Source: Mnemiopsis leidyi
Lineage: Eukaryota > Ctenophora > Tentaculata > Lobata > Bolinopsidae
NCBI GenBank assembly: GCA_000226015.1
Contig: JH153076.1
Location: 70,250 to 134,249, forward strand
Reading direction: 5' to 3'
Length of the DNA: 64,000 bases
Under the pieces are notes generated by a model that worked only from the letters and a program-made list of their open reading frames with translations, ran no database searches and was not told where the DNA came from. The position numbers and the translations under genes were made by a program. Positions 23,828 to 35,002 of the stretch are shown here, one piece after another (within the stretch, counting starts at the first letter, position 1; each line of letters opens with the position of its first letter).

Positions 23828-25632
23828 TGGTGGAATTAATTAAAATCTGACAATCTTTGCCATATTTGGGACTTAAATAAGGAATTCTCTGGGTTTTTCT
23901 AAACGAGAGTCGAGAATATTAAAGTAATGTTAATATCAAATGATGGGAAATCTGACCCATTCAGTTATTAACATTTTTATTTACTCTAACTTAAAATTTC
24001 AACTAATATTAAACTCAAATGTTTCTGCTCAATATCTTTACTCTTGACTTACATTTTCATTTATTAATCGATAATAGCATATTTTGCGATAGCACAATGT
24101 AAGAATTATTGTGTAGTGTCTCTGCATTCAGATGATGACATACTATGCTGAAATATATTTACAGAATCTTAATCTTGCTTTGTATCATTTGTTACCTTAC
24201 GTCTAATCATTCGAATTCTCACTTCTGCTAGCACTGATCTTTACTTCTAGTATTATCGTCAGTTTGGCCGATTTGATACTTGATGCGACGGTCTCAAATT
24301 GAGACTCTCAATATCATGATATTTCGACATACAATGTAAGGCGCATAATGTTTTTAATATAACAAAACTCTGTGACACACTCAGCTTAACCGCAATTTTG
24401 ACGCGCGCAGCACGCGCTCATGAGATCGAGAACAAGCTCGGAGAGGTCGCTAATCCGGCATTTGACGATATTATATTCGTCTACCATTCTAACGAAACGT
24501 GAGTCGGGTATCACCGCGACAAATCCGGCATCTGTGATCTGCAATCGCCGTCTGCCGTGTATCTTTTTCAGGCTGTTTTTTGGCGACCAGTCTCTTCGGT
24601 ATCACAATTATTCACATTAATACTGAATACGCAATCGCTTTTGTGTCTCATAACATTGGGTGGAAAATAAGTTAAAAGATCGTTAAAACTTAATAAGTAT
24701 TTAAGAGAAGCCTCAGATTATATCCCGTACCCAATAATTTTAGAGTTAAGATCAAGAGTCAAAACTATTTAAATTTAAGCTAACCTCCAACGGACATGTA
24801 GTGCATCAGTACTGGGATCATTACATAAAAATATGCGACTACAGAGTACAGGATAACTCGATAGGCGGTTAGTTTCTATTACACTTACACTATCGCAGCA
24901 CCCTGATGAATACGCTATCAGAACAGTAGTTTAAAAAATCTTTTAGATTCTAGAGTTAAGATATATTTGAGGGACAGTGGACACATTGTTATCACACAAT
25001 GCCCGACGAAGAGCTTAATCATTGAAGCGAAACTATAGTAAAAGGTTTCCTTTGGTCTTAAAAAGGACACATTCTGATGTTGTGAACGAGAATTTCTTGA
25101 AGCAGAAGCGTAAGTAGAGGACCACCTAAACCAGTTCGAATTTGTCCCACATCACGTTCGTCCATGTATGTTAACCGTTGATATAGTACTACTATCGACT
25201 ACTTTGAGGACTACCAAACAGTTAAGGATATTCTATGGTGGCCTTATCCATGCTCGTGTCGTGTATTTGGTGAGGTGAATTGTACACCTACAGGAGAGAT
25301 TACGTGGGTGTGTGTAACATCTACAACATGAGGGGTAAAAACACGCGTGCGCGTGACAAAAAATTGGCGCTGAAATGCTGAATGCCTCCTGGCTTTTCAC
25401 ATGTTTTAACAGACTTGTGCTGACGGTTTATACTTTTTGCTAGTAAGGAGAGCGAACAAGACACTTCAATTCAAGTTAGTAAAATAAAATCATAAAATAA
25501 ATAAAAATATAATTCAAAATACAATTTAGATTCAGTTTAACACACAGAAGCTGCCAGATTTTCAATAAATATCATACAATGGTGAGTTGTGACGTAGTCT
25601 AGTAAGTAACAGTGTCAATTATAATATGCTCT
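23828..25632. other. Intergenic DNA
   Basis: A G+C-richer island at about 24390-24620 is open on both strands: plus 24420-24620, and minus with VAVIPDSRFVRMVDEYN in frame. I could not attach it to a gene and it may be a relic. The rest is AT-rich with no signal; 25500-25632 is the 3' UTR side of the neighbouring hnRNP gene. Confidence 0.4.
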
Positions 25633-28255
25633 TCAATAGGGTTGATATCTGTTCTGTCCACCGTAACCGCCGCCGTAACCGCCGCCATATCCACCACCTC
25701 CATATCCGCCGCCATATCCACCACCGCCGTAGGCGTTGTATCCGCCGCCACCATAACCTCCTCGGCCACCATAGCCTCCTCGACCACGACCTGCGAAATG
25801 TAAGGTTGAGAAAAAGAGAACAATCAGTAGTGGTGTAAAGAAACACAGGGTTATAAAGAATGTGTGGAGAGAACGAACATGGTCAGGGGTAATAAAGAAT
25901 GGAAGAATGTGTGGAGAGAACGAACATGGTCACGATGGAAAACATGACATGTCAGAGATCGCCAGACATAAATGTCGGACATGGATGAAACATCTCGTTT
26001 ATCTTAGACGAGCTGCTATACGTCAACGTCCAGTACGGCAAGCATTATTAATAATGATATAAATTCTGGGATTTTGTTATGTTTTGAATTAAAATGTCAG
26101 AGAGGAACATGAAACAGTGTTTCCGAGGAACGGAGGTTGGAGAGCAACATATCCTTGCCAAGTTTTAGAAGGAAATAAAACGTTAAATCATGGAGACAGG
26201 AAATAAAGAACGATGATAGGGTTCTGTTGGCAATATAAGTTATAACAGGAAATGAACAGGGTCGAAACGCAACGATTACAGCTGTAATACAGGAAGAATA
26301 GACATTAGACGATGAATGAAGGAAGGGACAAGAAAGAAGGAACCAAGAAAAACAAGAGAAAGGTAAGAAAAGAGGAAATAAGAAAGGGCAGAAAAATAAG
26401 AAATAAGAAAGGGAAGAGAAGAGAAAATAAGGAAAGACAGAATAGATGAAATAAGAAAGGGAAGAAAAGAGAAAATAAGAAAAGAAAGAATAGAAGGAAT
26501 ATGAAAGGGAAGAAAAGAATAAATAGGAAAGGGAAGAGAAAATAAGAAAGGGAAGAATATGAGAAATAAGAAAGGAAAGAACAGGGGAAACAAGAAAGAA
26601 CAGAGGAAGAAACAAGACAGGAAGAAAAATACACTCACCTCCACCTCTACCACCTCTGCCCCTGCCTCGTCCACCTCCACTCCCTCCCTTGGGCTCGGCC
26701 TTCTTAGCAAACACCTGGACTCCCCCGATGTCGTGATTTCTCACTATAATGATCTTATCTACTGCATCCACGTCGTCAAAACTCACAAAACCGAACCCTC
26801 TGGAGAAACAATTTGTTAGACAGGAACTGCATTGTTAACGAATGTACTAAGAAGGTATGTTTCTAGAAAAGAAAAGATTGCCTAAGTAAATACCACACAC
26901 ACACATCGTCCGTTATAAGTACACACCATAGTACACCACTATACATGGTACACTGTACACCTGATGTATAAATTCTCCCATTATTAGTACCTGAGTTTTG
27001 GCTCCTCGCCCTCCTTATTCTTGATCAGGTCCACATTTTCAACTTTGCAGGTGAAGTTGGCCTCGAAGTACTCCTTCACATTCTCTTCTGTGATTCCCTC
27101 CTTTACACCACCGAGGTATATCCTGAAATTTACAACGTGTTACTTAAAAGTCACACAAATATCACACCTTTTATATCAAGGATAATCACGCAAAACATCA
27201 TCTATCGCAGAGAGTCAATATTTATACAAGCAACGAATAATCCTCAGTTATAAAAATCTGGAATTCCTGGAGACCTATACATGTTAAAAACTCTTTAATG
27301 CTTACTTTTAAAAAAGCAAGAACGACTTATTGTGCGCGAAACAGATGTGTGCATACTAATCTTAAACAAACGTGCGGCCGTAACAAGCCAAGTCAAACAT
27401 CGAACGCGGAGAATGAATGATTACATTCCCAAAATCCACTATCATTTACAGGACCAGCGAAGCTCAAGGTCTGAATACTTCATCCCTCACACTTACCTCT
27501 GTGATTTCTCGTGCTGTGAAGGCTCCTGAAATTCCCTGGGAATAGCTCGTTTTACTTCGATAGTTTTGCCGTCAAGCTCATGTCCGCCCTCCTTTTTACG
27601 GGCAATACAGGCGTCCGCTTCTGATACCTTAGCGAATGTGACGAATCCAAAACCTCTGCTGACTGAAATAAGATCATCTTTATATTTAAGTTGAGTGATC
27701 AACTGCTTTCTCTATGTAGTGAATTACTTGATACTTGATGACGGCAAGTTATGGCTAGAAAGACTTCAGTCAGTTGAAACAAAACTCTAGTTAATCCAGC
27801 TCAATTGAAACTTGGTAAAGCCGTACTTTGTCCTTGATCTTTAATCACAACACCATCAGTAATACTTCCAAACTGAGAGAAAAACTCCTTGAACTTCTCA
27901 TCGCTGGTCTCCCTGTTCAGACCACCAGCAAAGATCTTCCTCAGGTTTTCTGGTTCTTCAGGCTCGCTCGACGCGACTTCTTCCTTCTTCTCTTCTACTA
28001 CTGGCTTTTCTTCGGGTTCTTTAACCTCTGGTGTTTCCTCGACCACGGGTGTTTCAGCTACTGCCTGGAATCGGTTCAACTGTTAGGAAGCATGAAGGAT
28101 AGGTTGGAATCAGGATCTTTGAAAAGCATGGATCATCAATATGTCAAGGCGTACGAATCAGTTTATTATTTATACAATTAGAAGTGATCTTAGAAAAAAA
28201 GGATAAAAGTATGGAATTTAGTTACTACACAGACAGTTCAAATTACCTCTGCCAT
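25633..28255 (-). CDS. hnRNP A/B-D-type RNA-binding protein, 287 aa
   Basis: Six exons on the minus strand: 28255-28247, 28064-27827, 27662-27497, 27122-26991, 26799-26639 and 25790-25633 (864 nt), with all phases consistent (0,1,2,2,1). An acidic Glu/Pro-rich N-terminus (residues 1-44) leads to RRM1, with RNP2 KIFAGGL at 46-52 and RNP1 RGFGFVTF at 85-92. RRM2 follows, with RNP2 IYLGGV at 139-144 and RNP1 RGFGFVSF at 182-189. The tail from about 216 is an RGG/GGY-rich low-complexity segment ending NRYQPY. This is the layout of hnRNP A/B, D (AUF1) and Drosophila Squid: nuclear proteins that bind pre-mRNA or mRNA and control splicing, export or stability. The first coding exon holds only Met-Ala-Glu, so a 5' UTR exon or an upstream promoter is expected. 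Exact orthology cannot be fixed. Confidence 0.93.
26300..26630. repeat. Purine-rich tract in an hnRNP intron
   Basis: About 330 bp of almost pure A/G on the plus strand, built from variants of GAAATAAGAAAGGGAAGA. It lies in the last intron of the minus-strand hnRNP gene, so the transcript carries a long pyrimidine tract just downstream of the exon-5 donor. Confidence 0.9.
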
Positions 28256-30948
28256 TCTGGTCAACTACTACTCGAAATCTATTGAGCCAGCTAAAGGTTT
28301 AAATCATCAGTATGTGGTCACTTGACACTTAGCACAAGTCAATATAACAAAATACATCATAAAATTACTTTCGTAGATCAGTAAATAAGCAGAAAAATCT
28401 TAAGAACTTTCATAAAAAATTAGAAAACATCGTTAAAATAAATATCAGCATTGAAGATTTTTGAATTTTTATCTCCATGAATGTATGTACATATGTACAA
28501 CTTTGAACAAGTCTATTTTCACACTGTTGCACAACTAGGTTCTCAACTTGGGTTTCAACTAGGTCTCAACTAGGTTGCTGTGAACTAGGTGTCAAGTTGG
28601 TGCTAGGATAAACTCTAGGTTGAGTATCTTATTCAGGTATCTTATTCAGCTATCTATCAGTCTGGAGAATCTGTTCAGCTACTAAAATCAGAGGAGCGCC
28701 CTGGAAGTATAATTGTATCTTTACCAAGATGTATTATTGGAGTTGGGACCAAATTTCATTCAAGATCAATGTTTTTTAAAAAATGTCAATTAAATGAGGA
28801 TTCATGAAGATACAGATAAAACAAAAATTTGGAAACCGTACCTGTTTCTATCCCATACTTTAGGGGAAATTAGGGTCCAGACTGCCATGGAAATACATGC
28901 TTATAAGCCACAAAAAATGCTCTTAGTTTTCAGCCATTGCCATCTTCATCATAGAAACGCAGATGTTCTTGGCCAACATTCTTCATTTTCGTATGATTTA
29001 ACATATCCTCTTTCCTAATAATGATAAATATATGAGTAATATAGGGTGGCGATCATGGTAAATCATTTTCAAGATAATTGAAATTTCAATTCCACTGCAC
29101 CAACCTCAATTTCACGGTGATTGCAGAAAAGAAACTTGAGAACTTCGCAGCAGTAGAGTGGTTGAATGAAAGGCAGAGATATAAGAATAATTTAAACTTC
29201 AAAATGAAATTTACATAATAACAACAACAACTAACTGAATCATCAAATTTAAAGAGGGCCCAAAGGGACGGGAGAGCAAAACACCCTTGACAAATAGCTT
29301 CATGCTCCCCGACCCTTCGAGCCATAGCAATGTCATGTTTCCGTAGACACAGCCAAAAGAGAATTAGGGAAGACAGTAACTATTTTCATATCAAACCGGT
29401 GATATCAAATTAATTTATTGTAGATTCGACGGAATTAAAGACTAAGAGAACCATTTGATAGGAGATTGATTAAATTGAGACAATTAATTTATTGTACATA
29501 AGCTGTATGGCCTACAACTGACTAATTTATCAAAGAGACATTCGGCTGGTCTGGCGGAAATAGACACATCAAAACCCAGAGATCAGATATATACACAAAT
29601 CGAAATTAACGAATCGACCCGGACAGAAAATAATTGAAAGTTGGAATTGCAATAATTTATCATCGGATGTTAAGTTTGTCCTATCTTATGAGAGAGATCG
29701 CGTAAAGATGTCCAAATAAATATCTTATATATATAAGTTATGTTATTAAAACGATCTGAATCATCTTATCTTATATTTAAGAAGTTGTTAAATTAATTCG
29801 CTTGTAAATTGGAGCCTGGACAAGATTACTAGATTAACAGTACCCGAAACTGGTGTGTAAATAGATTTAATAAAGTTCCAGGCCCCCAAAAAGAGAAAAC
29901 TCCGCCGCAGTTAAGAAGCAGCCGCACTATTTTATTCTCAATTAAAGCCTAGTTTGATGTAAGATAAACCTGGTTCAACAAAATTCCAGGTTTTAAACTT
30001 GTCCGTTGATCACAATTTCAGTGAGGGCTTATAATTCTAGCTAACGGTGCCAGATGTCTTACCGAGGGAGGCGGAAAAGAAAACACTATCTCGTCACAAT
30101 CTCAAAAACACACTAACTTAAATCTCACGACACAAATCTCACTGTTTTTCTCGTTTGAAGAAAAAAAAATAGTGCGTGATCTTCTTTACTTTTCGATTTC
30201 CCGCCTCATTTCAGGCTGGCACCATCAACTTGCTAAGCACCGAAGTCTGGAAACGCTTTCTCATTGCGCTCAACACAATATATAAACAGCGTCATAAATC
30301 AATCCAGTTTGAAAATGGCTCTGTATAAAACAACAAAGCTCGTAATAAATAACTTATATATAAACGTGAAAATAAAACTCCTTATCGATCTCATTATATC
30401 TATTGAAAAACGGTGTGGCTGACATCTTCCTAAACGCATCGTCAATTCCCAGAACCAATCGTCGTTCGTTTTTGACACGAGTAGTACGGTGTGTCGCGTG
30501 TGAAAAAAGAAAAAATATCTAAAAGAACTTGATTTGTTGAGTTTTAAAGGTTTAGATTCAGGCCACACCGCTGCTTGAATTCAGTTTTGATGCGCTGCAT
30601 TGCTATAGTTTAATATAATGGGAGCCATGATTCGAAACCTGCGATAACACCTACCGCAGGATTTTCATCATCGCTCGAGCTCACTCAACTCACTAAATCC
30701 GGTTTAATTTAAAAGAACTGCTAACAATATCTGCGGCACGATAAAGGGACATCTGACGTTAACGATCTTGGATCTTTTATCGTTTCTTAATTCCTATTTT
30801 TTGTATTTTTAGTTCTAAAGATCAAGATCAAAACGTTTGAAATAGACGCCACGTATTATCGTGCCCGGCATCACAGCAAGTTAAGTGCAATAAATGTTCC
30901 TTGATGTCACCAGTTGTGTTGTACTCTTTTTTTCTACTGAGGACAGCG
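28256..30948. other. Region between the two hnRNP genes
   Basis: Holds the 5' flank of the 25633-28255 gene and the 3' flank of the next hnRNP gene. 28500-28680 has degenerate CAACTAGGT-like repeats. A minus-strand ATG segment at about 29326-29237 (MARRVGEHEAICQGCFALPS, then a GTTAGT donor) could be a first exon but has no partner. Otherwise nothing recognised. Confidence 0.4.
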
Positions 30949-32581
30949 TTAATAGTTAGATCCTTTGCGGGGTTGTTGGGGTCCGCCGCGGTTGGGGTTG
31001 TTGGTCCGTGGACGGGAGTTATTTGCGCGAGAGTTAACACGTCCGCCATTCCCGCCGTTGTAGTACTGAGGAGGGTAGTCGTATCCTCCGTAGCCGTAAC
31101 CTGAAGGATGCAATGTTAATGTGGTACAGGGTCTCGGGAAAATGTTTAAATTAAAACAATTCATGTTGATTGCTGTTGAAATTGATGTGAAACTAACGGA
31201 TATGATTTAAGTTTCGAAACTTTTAAAAGGCTGGTGATAGTGAAGTATTTTCAGCATACCTGGCCCGTACCCGTATCCATAACCACCGTTATAGTAGTCA
31301 GGACCGTTGTAGTAGCCATGGTAGTCGTTGTACGGCCCGTACCCGTAGTCATAGTAACCCCCGTAGTACCTCTGTCTGGATCCCTTTGGCTCTGCCTTCT
31401 TGACCTCGACTCGCGTTCCTGCCACTTCATGGAAGTGACGGATACAAAGCTCGTCGACTAGATCTGTGTCATCTAGGGTCAGGAAGCAGAACCGGCGTCT
31501 TTTTTGTTCTTTTCCTTCTTGTTTTTTCTCCTTGATAAAGTCAACCTTGGTCACCGTGGCACCGAAGTTGTCTTCAAAGTAGGATTTGACTGAAATCGTT
31601 TGGTTAAACATTTCACGCTATTGGAAATGGGGCCAATTAAATTGCAAAGATAACCTTGTCAATTCCTTTTCTAGAAAGTTGACCATGAAACACAAAGAAG
31701 AGGTTTACTGTTTATTCTGTAATTGAATATCAGTATGCACTTTATGTTTACTTGTCTATATTCTGGCAGCGCATGTAACTGAGTTCCCAGTTACCGCCAA
31801 AAATAACACAACAAATGTATAAAAGCTAACAACACGCACATACAGACTATCACTACTCTGACAAACATGAATCCTACTTGTTTCTTCATCAACATCGGTG
31901 TCCAAACCGCCGACAAAGATTTTGTGTGTTTTTAAGCTAGCATTCTTATCTTTGTTCCCCCTGGGCATGGCACGTTTCACTTCGATCTCTTTCTCGTCCA
32001 GCCTGTGGTTCTTCAGTTTCTTTTCAGTCAAGCAGTTCTTGGCGGCATCATTGTTGGCGTATGTCACAAATCCAAACTTTCTGAGAGAGAAATAAATTTT
32101 AACAGAGCAAGTCTTAATCATCTACACAGAATTAAGGCAGTATCTAAGCTCAAATATAGCTTTAAAACAAACAAAACACACCGTACACGAATTGAAGCGC
32201 AGGTTATTGACTATGACAAAATCTGTTTGATTCAAAATTGTCCGCCCGTTCCTACCTGGACTTTCCGTCGTCATATCTGAGAATATTGATATTTTCAACC
32301 TCTCCGTATTGCGAGAAGTAGTTCTTGCTGGACTCTTCGGTCGTGTGCTCGCTGAGCCCTCCGACAAAAAGCTTGCGTAACTTATCGTCTATTTCTTCAA
32401 CACCATTATTTATATGCTGAAAATAAGACAAGCTCTTGAAGGAGGGTTTGGTATTTTGGAAGATTTACAAAACAGGGTTTTATTGAAGTCATGACACTGC
32501 TTCGCAAGATGTACACTTAAAACCGAACGATTTTCGGGTGATGGACTAAAAACTCACTTCTTCATCTTTACAATCTATCAT
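30949..32581 (-). CDS. Second hnRNP-type protein with two RRMs, 289 aa
   Basis: Five minus-strand exons: 32581-32558, 32416-32256, 32080-31878, 31589-31260 and 31100-30949 (870 nt), phases consistent (0,2,1,1). RRM1 has RNP2 KLFVGGL at 23-29 and RNP1 RKFGFVTY at 62-69. RRM2 has KIFVGGL but a divergent RNP1, RRFCFLTL, where both glycines and the last aromatic are replaced. The tail is Tyr/Gly-rich (YYDYGYGPYNDYHGYYNG and similar), then Asn/Arg/Pro-rich, ending RKGSNY. It is likely a nuclear RNA-binding protein of the hnRNP A/B, D and DAZAP1 group. It lies 2.7 kb upstream of the other hnRNP gene in the same orientation and shares a phase-0 intron after a tiny first coding exon and a phase-1 intron in the Gly-rich tail. 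A tandem duplication is therefore likely but old. Confidence 0.92.
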
Positions 32582-35002
32582 TCTGTCCTGGAGCGAATTT
32601 GAAGTTACTAATAAAAGATTTATTACCGCACTGCATAACGTCTAAAATACTAAGTTTAAGGTAGAACAATTATATGCCTATACGTTCCTTGAAAATTACT
32701 AAACGATTCTAGCTACTATCTTGAATTAAATGACTTTACTAAGGTAAATTTGAAACTAAGGAAATCAAAACACAAACTAGCTAAAAGGCGGCTATGATGA
32801 CTAAGTATCGGACAAAGGATAAACTACAAATTGGAAACTGGTCCATAAATTAAAAAAAAATATAGAGCAACATCATGACACGGATGATGGAAATTTTCTG
32901 GCAACAGGGAAATGTATTCTAGGGGAGGGACACAAATTTTGACTATTGATAAGCTGAGAAACAGACTTTCCCAGTTTCTAAATAATAATTCGAAAAGGGA
33001 ACAAACTGATTGGCCTTTCACCAACAATTTCTTTTCTACGAAAAGAGTCTTGAAACCTCAATGCCTATTGACTCTTACTTTAACAATAAATTAATACAGA
33101 AGGGAAAGAAATATTCGATGAAGCTGCAGCACTAAGATGCGAGACAAAAGGCATAAAATTATAATGCAGGATTATGACAGAAGTTCTGGAGCAGAAACGA
33201 AGCTCGCTAGTATAGAAATCGATTTTCGATGTGCCTATCTGGACAATCTAAGACTAGGCTACTGAACTTGGAACACAATGAGATAAGTGGCAGTAGACGG
33301 CCAAGTTAAAACAAGGACTTGGACAGTCATGCTAATTTAGCAGTTTGGAGTAGAAGGCAATTCTCATCCGACGCTCGACAAACTTCTGGCAGTTGAATGA
33401 CGCTCGATTCAGACAAATTTCTTCAAAATGTTTTGTCCATCAACTTCGTCTATTCCGCCGCGCCACAAAATTGGCCAGGCGCTGCGTGGCTCTCTCAACG
33501 GTCCCCTCAAACCACGAACACAAAATGAGGTTTCCAGGCAACACAAAATAGAAAACTTTAAAAGACCTGAGTAATTTTTGAAAATGTTTTGCCATTAAGT
33601 CTGAAGTCATAAGTTCGATTGTATCACCACGCGCCACAAAATTTACCGGGAGTTCGTAAACTGAGGTTCCCAGGCCACAGGCAAACTTGAACTTCAACAA
33701 AATACAAAATTTGTTACAAGCAACTGTTCAATAGATATTTTCATGATATCAAAATATTTAAATATTTAAACTCTGTTGATAGAGTCATGATCATGTTATG
33801 TATATGAATATGATACAAAGGCCAAAAACGCGAACGACCGTGCACCGCACCAAACAATGACATCATGGCCATGACCACACCACGATCATATAATATATAT
33901 ATTGCAGTCAACTACAGTTTTATAATTTTCTTTAATAAATTGTATATTTTATAACATTTAATCTTGTATAATATTTTCACATTTAAACAAACTGGTTAAG
34001 CTCAAATTTCTGTAAAATAATTTCGTGCGCACTCTCGTCACTCGTGTCTTGCCAGTTTGAAAATATTGATAAAGATCGAGCGTTACGCAGTGTCGCTCTG
34101 TCCTTGGCTGATGTGTTGTAGAACTGTTATTTGACTTTTTTAACAAATTAACGCACTCAATTACCCAACGACTTGACTTTGCTTTGTTTCTGCATGCTGT
34201 GTCGAAGGAATTTTTGTTGTTTATCTTGTGTTGGTTGTGCCTGCGAGCTGATTAATGAAATTTACTGATAAAGTGAAAAGTCAACCTTTGGCGGAGAGAC
34301 AAGACTGTTTATTGCTGGTGACCTTTACTTTGGGAACGCTCTAGGATGAAAATCGACTTGATTCAATGAAATCGTCGCGAAGGTATGACTTTTAACAGAT
34401 TATCCTGCCTCAGGTTTCATCTTACCTACATCTTACCTTTTTTGTAATGACGTCTGCTTGAGCACAGTTTAATATCGCTGTTCTACTAAATGATCCCTTG
34501 GAACGATAGTCGTTGTAACTTATGACTTGATCAGAACGCTCTACAGCAAAGGTACCACAACGGTTATCTCATGAAGAGTGAAAAGACTGATGCAGATTAT
34601 CAAGTGATGATATGACCAACTTCAGTGTCAAGCGAACGCCCATCTTTCTATGTAGGTATCTTTAACGTAAATCTGCAGGCTTTATCGTATGAGGATTATA
34701 TGAGATGGAACGTATCGGATAAAAGTGTCGGCTGACTCATGGTTGTCACCCCTTGACTTTTTGTTCGCCTTCCTGCATTGACATGGTGTCTGGGGAAATC
34801 GATGAAATTTGAAGGTACGAATTACTTAATTGTTTGATATTTCCTATCTTATCAAAGTTTTCTATTTTTGTTTTGGTTGGAGAGACCAAATGAGTAGCCA
34901 ACATGATTAGGTTCTCAAAATCTTCAATTCATTGCATATATCATCTTTTGAGTTCAACCTTAAATTATTTGTATAATAGTAGTGTTGAAAGGGTTTATTG
35001 GA
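32582..35002. other. Intergenic DNA
   Basis: At 33455-33690 there are two diverged copies of a unit with GCGCCACAAAATT followed by TGAGGTTYCCAGGC. The first motif recurs at about 54501 and the second resembles 54272-54290. No gene resolved. Positions 34962-34991 match 59171-59200 exactly. Confidence 0.45.

Noticed and set aside
25599-25846. Ala/Val-rich and Trp/Arg-rich ORFs in both strands
   Set aside because: Other frames of the Gly/Tyr-rich last exon of the hnRNP gene.
26097-26786. 229-codon minus-strand ORF rich in Phe/Leu/Ser/Pro
   Set aside because: Only its first 49 codons are an hnRNP exon; the rest is the pyrimidine-rich intron read through the GTGAGT donor.
27828-28181. 117-codon plus-strand ORF
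   Set aside because: Antisense to the acidic N-terminal exon and RRM1 of the hnRNP gene.
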